NCBI GenBank assembly: GCA_026210745.1
Contig: CP110632.1
Span: forward strand, 682,001 to 746,000
Origin: Exobasidium rhododendri
Lineage: Eukaryota; Basidiomycota; Exobasidiomycetes; Exobasidiales; Exobasidiaceae
Direction of reading: 5' to 3'
DNA length: 64,000 nucleotides
Part shown: in pieces, positions 41,747 through 50,270 of the stretch
Layout of the letters: every line of letters begins with the position of its first letter
Numbering within the stretch: position 1 is the first letter of the stretch
Notes under the pieces: model-generated
The model's database searches: none
What the model saw: the letters and a program-made list of their open reading frames with translations, nothing else
Told to the model about the DNA's origin: nothing
Program-made: the position numbers and the translations under genes

Positions 41747-42335
41747 ATGCTTATGGGAAAGTCCCCCCTCCTTGCCATGGCGGCATTTATCGTTTCCTTT
41801 GCCGCACTGGCTAGTGCCCACCCCGGTGACTACACCGAGTGCAGAGAATATGTCGCTGCAAAGTCTTCCATCAACTTCAAGGAGATTCACACGCTACAAG
41901 AGAATGAAATTTTCCGTACGTACGACTTCCTGGACTCCGGAAGTGAATTCAAAGTTCAGCTCGTTCCAAGCAAGAGCCAAGGCAATATGATGGCTCTTCG
42001 ACATGTTCGACGTAAGAAGCCTCATCGCCCCAACAATGTCTACCTCTACTCGATCAGGGTGTCAACGGACAAAGAATACTGGTACTTCTTAAATGACGAT
42101 TCCAACTGCATCGGCCCCAACATGCCGTTCAAGTTCGACGACGTGAAGCAAGTCAAGATCCTCATCCTGAAGAGCGGAGTGCCCCACAAGCGTGCATTTG
42201 GTCAGCCATTGATGGTGAGTCTGTAAGCGTTGATGATTGCAAGTTCCTTCTTGCTGACCCGCTCTTCCTCTTCTTCTTCAGGAGATCGGTCAAAGAACTG
42301 AAAATGAAGCAGTAGCTGCCTCATCTGATGTATAG
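41747..42335 (+). CDS. small secreted protein, cluster member 3
   Basis: Exons 41747-42214 and 42282-42335 give 173 aa. Unspliced, the frame would end after PLMVSL. The signal peptide occupies ~1-24 (LLAMAAFIVSFAALASA). The mature start HPGDYTECREY resembles member 1, while the centre (DSGSEFKVQLV, LRHVRRKK) and the final cysteine strand (YWYFLNDDSNCIG) resemble member 2, so it links the two. Two cysteines only. The basic RHVRRKKPHR could be a processing site for a Kex2-like protease, but that is a guess. The extra 17-residue tail from exon 2 is acidic/polar and not found in the other members. Function unknown; effector-like. Confidence 0.78.
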
Positions 42336-43067
42336 CTTCGTCATCTTGTCTCTCATCTTTCCTTCTTCCCTTTCTCCCCAACGACGTAACATTCCTTTGA
42401 CACTCCTTTCTTCTGCACCTGCGTGGACTGCCCTTCTTCTCCACTTTGACGGCAATTCATCTTGAAGCTTGCCCGCTATCGCAACGGCAGAACAGACACT
42501 TCGATGACGAATAATATAAAGTCATAGCACAGCCTGAATCACACATTTCTTGCAGTCCCACTAGATGTAGACACTCTCACCATGACACCAAAAGATCGAA
42601 ATAAAGTCGAGGAGGGAGAAAGGGGGCAAAAAAAAGATCAAAAGAACTGCAGCACCCAGGATTCCCGCGTGGTCCCCCACCGCAGTACTGACTAGGCGAT
42701 ACCATGCTTGACTTCGCAGATCGGACGGGATGCGGTATTTTCATGGTTCTATGGCCGCAGATGGTGAGGCTGAGGAAGTACTGCTACTTGTTCGGCCTTA
42801 CATGCCACACCACCCACTGTTAAATGGGCCGGTCCTGACAGCGCTTTCATTCGTGTCTGCAACGGTGTTTCCGACTTGGAGCGGAGCTCGACCTCCTAAA
42901 TGCGCCATTCAATGACAGCCGATACTCCGCGGCGGCAAGGAGGTGGCTGGTAGGATGTAGCCACCCGCTCCCCGACCTGATGTATACACAGGTGAGCCTG
43001 TCCCTTTTGCTGTTTCGCTCCTTTCACTTCTTTGCATCAGATCCCCTCTTCAACGAAAGCGAAAAGG
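42336..43067. other. intergenic within secreted-protein cluster
   Basis: About 730 bases. A likely leader intron for member 4 runs 42992-43040 (CAG/GTGAGC ... GCATCAG). An ATG at 42980 just before it would be in frame with member 4 after splicing and would add 13 residues (MYTQ, then IPSSTKAKR) before its signal peptide. Confidence 0.45.
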
Positions 43068-43523
43068 ATGCTCGTCCGCGCTGTATCTCTCATCGCTGTT
43101 CTCCTCACGCCTACTTTGACCGCCACAGCAGTTCACAACAACGCAGACGACCTCCAGTGGAAAGGAACACCTGCTTGCACACTAGCTCTCTCATCTGGAT
43201 CTCTGATGCCATCTGGAACGAAGAATGTGGTCACACTCCAGTACACCTCAGAAACGCTCAGAGAAGGTGTCGTGCACGCATGGACTGACCCGGACAAGCA
43301 GTATCTCCTCTCTGCACCATCCAAAGCTTTTCCGAAATCGCCGTTGATCTTCGACAGGACTGGCCAATCGACGCAGTCTGGATTGTTCAGTGTCATCTAC
43401 AACGTTGGTGGTAATAAGATTGCCAGCAAGAGATACAAGATGCCTGAAGGAAACAGAAATCGACTGTGCCACATCGACGCCAGTATTCAACAGCCAACCA
43501 AAGCCATCGTATTTGAGCTATAG
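43068..43523 (+). CDS. small secreted protein, cluster member 4 (most diverged)
   Basis: 151 aa from ATG 43068. A signal peptide is visible (VRAVSLIAVLLTPTLTATA). As in the other three, the mature protein has two cysteines, early (TPACTLAL) and late (NRLCHID), separated by ~95 residues. Sequence similarity to members 1-3 is weak. Membership rests on length, layout, strand and neighbourhood. The interior is beta-rich by eye (LFSVIYNVGG, KAIVFEL). An in-frame ATG at 42980 in a possible upstream exon gives an alternative start. No known domain. It is 237 bases from the stop of the convergent PsuG-PsuK gene. Confidence 0.68.
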   Translation: MLVRAVSLIAVLLTPTLTATAVHNNADDLQWKGTPACTLALSSGSLMPSGTKNVVTLQYTSETLREGVVHAWTDPDKQYLLSAPSKAFPKSPLIFDRTGQSTQSGLFSVIYNVGGNKIASKRYKMPEGNRNRLCHIDASIQQPTKAIVFEL

Positions 43524-43760
43524 AAATACACGCTCTTGCGCTTGAATGCTTTGGTGAGTCCGAAAGCAGGAACAGCAGGTCAACGTGATACTCTCAGTGG
43601 CAGCGCTGAATGCTCCTTTGATGGCGCACTGTCAGGTCGAGGGAAGCGCAACAATTGGTCTGATCTCCTTTTTGTACAAACGCTCAATCTATGACCAGCC
43701 TCCTTTTCCTCTATTTTCATTGCATCTGCTGCTAGGGTGGCCTACTGTGTTCATATTCCA

Positions 43761-45989
43761 TCACTTCGCCTGTTCATTGTTGATGAGTGCGCCAATCTGC
43801 ACACCGAGTGCACTCAATTCTGGGCTGGTTGCGTGCTGGCTTCGAAGTGTCAGACCTGCAGCCTTTTGAGCAAAGGTGAGTATCCCGCTCCAGGTCGACG
43901 TAGACCAATCTTTCGGCCTGCGATGTGTGCGATGTAGCAAGGCGTGAGCGCTGGCAGCTATTGCACCAGCAAATGTATCACCACATCCAGTTGTGTTTCC
44001 TGCCTCGGTAAAGTCAACGGGAAGAGCGGCAAAGCGCTGTATCGTCACGGCAGGTCCTGTTCCATCTTCGCATCTGTCAGGACAGACTAACAGCACACCT
44101 CGAGCCCCACTCTTCACCAGCAGGATCGTCTTGAGCAGCAGACTGATCTTACTTGAAGCTTGGACTACTGTTGCAGTCGTGTTCAGCGTACTCGCCACGG
44201 ATTCGTCGTGTGCTGTGAGACGTTGCTCTTCCAGTAGGCCCATCGCGAGTGCAGCAGAGTAGAGCTCCACTACTTCGGCTTCGTTGGGCGTGATAACGTC
44301 CGGTGTCTTCGCAGCAGAAAGTATCTTGGTGCACTTTTCAACCGATGTCGGTTCGAATATTGTCACGTTTGATCCATCCTCCACGAGATAGTCCATCAGT
44401 TGCACGCTGATGTTGCCATCAAATGCCACCACTTTCCTTTGGCCTCTATACTTCGACATGGGCTTGTCGACATGAGCAGGCTCCAGTTGTCGCTCTTCGA
44501 TATCTGCGATTCCCGTGATGAGGTCGCCATTACCGTCCAGTTGCAGTGTCACACTCGCGGTCCTTTCTGACGCATCGAGAAGGCCACTGGTCTGTAGTCC
44601 CAGATCGGTCAGACCTGCCTTTATGTAGTGCCCAAGAGCATCGTTTCCTATTGGCGAGATCAGCAGGACTCTGCTACGATTATTCAATATACGGTGAGCG
44701 CTCTCTGCCACGTTCCGAGCCACGCCACCAAGGGAGAGCGTATTGCGACCTGGCCAAGTCGAGGCGACATTTGGCTGCGACTCGCCTCTGGGAGCGTGTC
44801 CCGTCCTCTGTGAAGTGATGTCGACAGCCGTGAATCCGACGACGAACAGCGGTGGAGGTGTGTTGCTGAGGAACCGTCAGAGAAAAGCAAGCACTAACAT
44901 GAGTTTTCACTCCATTCTAAAGCAAGATACATTCTTGGCAAGATCGTGAGAGAAAGTAGAGCCTGCTCACCCGCTCTCTGCTTGCTTGACACCTCCATAT
45001 CCTGTTCCATTGTAGAGTTTTGATCCCTTTTCTGCCTTCTTTGCAGCGTCAGCAATCTTCAGAAGCTCCAGCTCACATGCTACCTTGGCAGCAGTCGACA
45101 CATTATTGATGACGAGCGCTTTATTACTCGTTATTGATCTACCCTCCGAAAGCTCACTGACCCTCTTGAGCAGCCACGGCGTCACTTCCTTTCCTCTTCG
45201 ATCGATGCCTTGCTCTACCGAATCTTTCACAGCTTGTTCGACTATCGCTTGGATCTTCTCTCCAGCTGCTTCAAACTCTGAAGGGATAGGCACCCCAAAT
45301 ACCATACCACTTTGCAGCCCGAATTGCATATTCGAGTGGATGATCTCGGCGGCCTCCTTATACGTCGAGACGCTAGGCACTTCACTACCCGAGTGAGCCG
45401 AATAAAAAGCAGGGAATTGCCCCGAGGCGTTGAATGTATGCGTGCTGACCCCAAACGTCTCCAGATATTCGAGGGTTCGAGGGATGTCTAAGATCGACTT
45501 TGCACCCGAACAGAAGACAGCTACGGGTGTTCTGGAGAGCTCTGTCAAGTCAGCAGATACGTCCATACTATCTTGCCCTCCTCTATGTACTCCTCCAATA
45601 CCACCTGTTCCAAAGATGGAGATTCCAGCCATGTGAGCAAGTATCATAGTCCCGCTGACGGTGGTAGCACCGACACTGCCTCTTCCTGCAGCCAAAACAA
45701 ACGTGACGTCACGTCGACTGGTCTTGGTTGCCTTTAAGCCCACTTCCGCAAGTCTCTCCACCTGCTTGTTCTCCAGACCCACATAGGCAAGTCCATCTAG
45801 AAACGCCGTGGTAGCAGGAACGGCTCCCTGGTCTCGGACAGCTTGCTCGATCGCCAGAGCCGTGTGCAGATTGGCAGGATATGGTAGACCGTGTGTGATT
45901 ATTGTTGACTCCAAAGCTACCACAGGTTTCCCAGCTGCCAGTGCTGAAGCGATACTGGGATGAACCTTGAGCAAGCCGCGAGCAGCCAT
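43761..45989 (-). CDS. bifunctional pseudouridine-5'-phosphate glycosidase / pseudouridine kinase
   Basis: Exons 45989-44971 and 44865-43761, joined over a 105-nt intron in phase 2, give 707 aa. Residues ~5-335 are a complete PsuG domain: VALESTIITHGLPYP, TSRRDVTFVLAAGRGSVGATTVSGT, GTGGIGGVHRG, an FCSGAKSILDIPRTLEYLET strand and NASGQFPAFY. Residues ~342-700 are a PfkB-family kinase: PLFVVGFTAVDI at its start, LSLGGVARNVAES, and the ATP/anion-hole signature NTTGCGDTFAGA around Asp636. Bacterial PsuK phosphorylates pseudouridine and PsuG splits the product to uracil and ribose 5-phosphate. Here both steps sit in one chain. Neither half lacks a visible key motif. The alternative reading, two separate genes, is unlikely because the intron joins the frames exactly. 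Confidence 0.9.
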
Positions 45990-46272
45990 GGGTCTTGACT
46001 CTCGCTTCCTTCGTCTTCGCAGCGTTGCCTGCCAAGTGTATGCAGTAGAAGACAGAGCTCCTTGGCGCGATATCTTATTTCTTTAATTTTAGCCTGGTGT
46101 TGTTCTTCTCACCCACGTGTGTTTCTCTCAGTTCGCGATTGCACAGCTCGGCACCGCTGCCACACCTGTCAAGTGTGATGATGTCTTACTTTTAAGGAAG
46201 CCTTCTCGAACACTTGCTTCACCTTTTTCGCACAGCGCTGCCTCCCTTCGACTATCGTTCTTCAACGTCACT
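45990..46272. promoter_or_regulatory. PsuG promoter region ending at inversion breakpoint
   Basis: 283 bases between the PsuG-PsuK ATG (minus) and the ATG of the O-mannosyltransferase 3' half (plus). The plus frame is open back to 46117 but has no ATG and no O-mannosyltransferase similarity. After the rearrangement any transcript of the half gene must start from this region, perhaps as the back side of the PsuG promoter. An acceptor-like TTTTTCGCACAG ends at 46235. Confidence 0.45.
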
Positions 46273-47595
46273 ATGGCGCCCTACGAGAACTCGCTGTGGT
46301 ATGTCGAGACGAACATACACCCTCTTCTTGAGAGTGCCGATCTTGCACCAAAGATGGTCAATTACTTGCGACCTTCTTTCTGGAGTCGATTCCTCGAATT
46401 GCAACGAGTCATGTGGGAGACGAATGCCGGGCTGACGGAACGACATGCATACGACTCAAGGCCGCAAACCTGGCCAGTTTTGCGACGAGGTATCAACTTC
46501 TGGACGAAGGATCATCGACAGGTATATCTCATCGGGAATCCATTCATATGGTGGGGATCATTATGCGCGATCATGGTCTATTTTGGTGCAAGGGCTTTGT
46601 TGATGCTACGGCAGAAGAGAGGTTGCAAGGACTTCCAAGATACGGCAATAGTATTCTACGATCAAACGGCTGGATTCTTGGCACTTGGATGGATGATGCA
46701 CTTTCTACCATTCTTTGCAATGCATCGACAGCTGTTCATTCACCACTACTTGCCTGCTCTTTACTTTTCGATCTTACTCTTTGCGGTCTTGTTCGATGTT
46801 CTGACAAGTGGACTTAGGCCAAAGTATCGCTTCGTAGCGGCTCTGTGTATGATTGCAATTGCTTTCAGTTCTTACTCAGCGTATGCTCCCATCACGTATG
46901 CTACGCCTTGGACGAACAAATCCTGCGAAAGGGCGAGATTACTCAAGACATGGGACTTGAATTGCAAAGACTTCCCTGATACTATTCAACAGTACAAGGG
47001 GTACGGACCGGCGATCTATGATCAGACGTGGAAGAATGAAAGTGGCAGACACGAGTCGGCAGCAGGTGGTGGTGGCCCAGTGACAAGCGATGCCGTGTAC
47101 CAAGAAGCGCTCGCTCAAGCAGGCAATCATCCTTTCGAGCAGGCACCCAAGAAGGTGGCTCCTAGTAGTGCTGGAATGGGCTTCGGCTCGACAGAAGGAC
47201 CGGGTCAAGTCAAGGAAGATTCTGCTCCGGAAGCCGATAAAGTGCAGCCAGATGTCGCTCCGCCTGCACCAGCTCCTCCTATTCCGGTTGGTAGCGCAGA
47301 TGTTCCCGCCGGACAAGCAGTCCTCGAAGCAGAAAAGAAGCAACAAGAACAACAGCAACAGCAGCAGCAGCAGTCACAAAATATAGGGATTGCCTCAAAA
47401 GCACAACAACATGTTCCAGATCTCAAAGGGTTGGACCAGGAAGGACTGGAGGGAGTCGTGATGAGTGGAACAGCTTCCAAGCTAGGCAATTCAAGGTCAC
47501 CAGCGAGTGCTGCTACCACGCCATCACAAGTGCCTAGGGCAGACAATGCTGCTTCCGCTGCTCACTCTAGCTCAGAGGCTGTCAAGCCGGTGTAA
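46273..47595 (+). CDS. protein O-mannosyltransferase, C-terminal half (split gene)
   Basis: 440 aa from ATG 46273. It begins MAPYENSLWYVETNIHPLL, which in intact fungal PMT proteins comes directly after the luminal MIR region. LELQRVMWETNAGLTERHAY, RPQTWPVLRRGINFWTKDHR and LIGNPFIWW follow. Four membrane segments make up the PMT_4TMC domain. The chain then runs into a ~190-residue disordered, Ala/Pro/Gln-rich tail with a polyglutamine run from CAA/CAG repeats near 47340-47373. The amino-terminal PMT domain and MIR motifs are absent here but present on the minus strand at 53.0-54.9 kb. No stop interrupts this half. As a separate product it would lack a signal sequence. Whether it is expressed is unknown. 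Confidence 0.85.
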   Translation: MAPYENSLWYVETNIHPLLESADLAPKMVNYLRPSFWSRFLELQRVMWETNAGLTERHAYDSRPQTWPVLRRGINFWTKDHRQVYLIGNPFIWWGSLCAIMVYFGARALLMLRQKRGCKDFQDTAIVFYDQTAGFLALGWMMHFLPFFAMHRQLFIHHYLPALYFSILLFAVLFDVLTSGLRPKYRFVAALCMIAIAFSSYSAYAPITYATPWTNKSCERARLLKTWDLNCKDFPDTIQQYKGYGPAIYDQTWKNESGRHESAAGGGGPVTSDAVYQEALAQAGNHPFEQAPKKVAPSSAGMGFGSTEGPGQVKEDSAPEADKVQPDVAPPAPAPPIPVGSADVPAGQAVLEAEKKQQEQQQQQQQQSQNIGIASKAQQHVPDLKGLDQEGLEGVVMSGTASKLGNSRSPASAATTPSQVPRADNAASAAHSSSEAVKPV

Positions 47596-47811
47596 TTGCA
47601 CCGTCCATTTTGCACTAATAACTATACGGTCTTGAAGTATATTAGAAGAAGGAATGGAGTCTGAGATGGAGGACACGCCTTCGTATTCAGACGTGATTGA
47701 GATCGATAGTGGTGTGTTATAATTGTTGTTTGATGATGGATAGGGAGAGCGATGATGTGTGTTAAAGGGGGGAGGAAAAGTGTACGATGCGTAGTACAGA
47801 AAAAATTCGTG

Positions 47812-49793
47812 TTACAATTTACGAGTCGGCGGTCTTCCAAGAGCCATGGTGGAGTAGAGCATCAGCTCTCCACTGCCTCTACCAGCTCCGCCACTTCTTT
47901 CCATTTCGAGAGCATGCAAGGCATCTTGCAGATTTACACTTCTTCTTGCTAAACTTTCCTCCTCCTCTTTTAGTCTTTGACGAGCTGCCAAGTCTCCCCA
48001 TCTTCCTACACTTTGCGAGCCTGAACGTGCTTTTCCGAATCCACCACCGCCTTGACTATCCTCCCCTTGTTGCTCCACGCCACCTTCTTCTCCCTCCTGA
48101 CCATTCGAGTCACCTGCTTCTTTGGCGACTGGTGCAAATCGAGGCTTTGGCAATCGGAATCCTCCAGCAGCAGCGGCAGCGGCACTACCCTTCTTGTTCC
48201 CAAAAGGACTATTCCCACCACTCGTTCCTCCGAACATCCAAGCTTTACTGTTAGAGGAGATCCCTAACGCTTGCGCTGCCGTCTTGTTGGCCAGCTTCAA
48301 TCTCTTATCTTCCGACATGTTCTTGGCCGTCGAAGAAGTGCCTGGCTTCTTGCCTTTCTTCTTGCCATCCTCTCCTACACCTCCTGACTCGGCCGGTGTA
48401 GCCTGACCAGACGACTCTCCTTCTCCTCCACCTTCTGCCGTCTGTCCGCTATTGGCATTACTAGCCTCCATCTCTTCCTTGCGTAGTCTAGCCTGCCGTG
48501 ACTCATGCTCTTCCTTCTTCTCGACTCTGCTTAAAGCAGCGAGTAGTTTCATAGGGTCATCATGTATCTCTTCGTGGTACATAGCCTGGCCATTGCTTTC
48601 GTACAGTGGCGGTGGGCGAGTGTGTGAAGACCAATTTCGATGTCGAGAAGAAGCAATCATGGCCTCTAGAAGGTTCTGAAAGCGAGTCCTGGCGGCCAAG
48701 GAAAGGTATGTCAATACCTCTGGCTCGACCCGAAGCCCACTCTTTGCAGCTGATGGCAGCAGGGGCGAGTCAGTCAATGCAATCCGACCAATTTCTGGTA
48801 ATGATCTCACTCACCGATCCGATGGATATGGCGAGAAAGTGGGTAGATCTCGAGAAAGAACATCGCCTGTCGTAGTTGCGAGGGACTTGAAGCCTGATTG
48901 ATTGCTGCTGTGTTTGCCGTATTAAACGATGTCCTCGCCATAGTATTCCGCTGAGCAGCTTCTTCTTCCGCCTAGCGATATATGAAAACGTCGTCAAAAT
49001 TGCTGCAATGGCCTTCTAGACTATTCAATTTCTTCCCTGCACTTACCTTCAAATCTACTCCAGAGATACTCAAGAGATCCTGCAGCTGATCCACTCCAGT
49101 GTTTCTCGAGCTGCCTCCACCAGAAGATGTACTAGCAGTATCTACTGCCGGTGTGGGAGCTTGCTGTATCGTCGTCTTCACTTCTGGGGGTGATGCTCTG
49201 GAGGGTGCTTTTGGCGGATCTGTAGGTGTGTGTTGTCTGCTATTGCTATTACTGTTACTGGCGACGAAACTGCCTGTTGTCGGCGTTCTGGTGAAGTTGA
49301 TGCCGGCTGAAGGCAATCCCATACCAAACTGGTAGGGCACCCGACCAGGTCCCACACTACCTTTCGAGCCTTGTCCTTGTGGTTGTGGGGAAGGAGAGTG
49401 GGTAGCACCTCCTGTTTGTGCGACTGGTGACATTCCCTCTACGTTTGATTGAGATAGCGTGGAGGATATAGACGGTCGAGAGCTCAAGGGTGGTCCCATT
49501 TGCTGAGAAGCTCGACCAGTTGGTAAGTTGATTGCCGAGTTCGAAGTCGTCTGACCATTGCCCTTCGTCGGCCCATTGATAGCGACAGGTGGTAGTGGAG
49601 AAGGTGAAGGTGTACCAAAGTCCATCAAAGATGAGGCTAGCTCTTCTCCATGTTCTACCTTTATCCTTTTCGCCATTCTAGCGTCGGGTTGCTGCATTGC
49701 TTTCTGCTGTTGATTCATGTATCCCGTCTGTGGGGGTGCATTCGAAGATGGAAGAGGGGTCGGCACTGCATCTTGATATTGCGTAGAGGTCAT
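47812..49793 (-). CDS. TAF4: TFIID subunit TAF4
   Basis: Exons 49793-49047, 48971-48815 and 48749-47812 give 613 aa. The first ~235 residues are Pro/Ser/Gln-rich and disordered. The TAF4 C-terminal domain then starts: DQLQDLLSISGVDLK joined across intron 1 to AEEEAAQRN. After intron 2 comes VEPEVLTYLSLAARTRFQNL, followed by LEAMIASSRHR. This is the TAF4 histone-fold-like part that pairs with TAF12. A charged helix (LLAALSRVEKKEEHESRQAR) and low-complexity Gly/Ala/Lys-rich sequence follow, ending in a helical QRLKEEEESLARR. TAF4 is a core TFIID component. The gene lies inside the inferred inverted segment but is itself unbroken. Codon 1 is ATG 49793. Confidence 0.88.
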
Positions 49794-50261
49794 CACCCGT
49801 CGTACACCTTCTAAATATTGTGGTACAGTTCGCTTCGCTTGAGAGAAATTTCAGCTGATCTGCTGATGTAGACTGCTGATCTCGAACCCCTTTCCAGGTC
49901 TCAGATCTTTACCGCAAGAATTTATAGTACAGGTCGGGAGAAAGGAATATCGAATCGCTAATGCAGAAGCTCTCCGCGTCTACCGTTGGTCACCTGCGAG
50001 AACGTACAGTCGATCAGCAATGACGCAAGACAGATTAGGTTGAGACAGGGGAAAGCGGCTTCCAGCCTTGACGGGCAATCTCAATTACCCATCCACTCAG
50101 ACGTTTTGGCGACGAAGGCGATTCAGAATCGGTCAGCATCACGTGATTGCACTTCTCACATCGAATCAGGGGGGTGATACGTGTACCTATGCCAGACGCT
50201 AGATATGCACGATCAATGAAATTTTGATTACATAATAGACTGATATTCTGCCTCTCTGACG
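49794..50261. other. TAF4 upstream region
   Basis: About 470 bases between the TAF4 start codon and the MULE target-site repeat. It should hold the TAF4 promoter. No ORF with a motif. Confidence 0.45.
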
Positions 50262-50270
50262 CGCGTGCAT
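50262..50270. repeat. left 9-bp target-site duplication of MULE
   Basis: CGCGTGCAT, matched exactly at 52735-52743. Nine-base duplications are typical of MULE insertions. Confidence 0.6.

Noticed and set aside
46117-46272. Trans-splicing between the two O-mannosyltransferase halves
   Set aside because: An acceptor-like CACAG occurs at 46235, but the sequence after it is not O-mannosyltransferase-like, and the 5' half ends without a convincing donor at the matching place. Inversion or misassembly is simpler.
47340-47373. CAA/CAG run as an independent microsatellite feature
   Set aside because: It is coding (polyglutamine) in the tail of the O-mannosyltransferase half and is described there.
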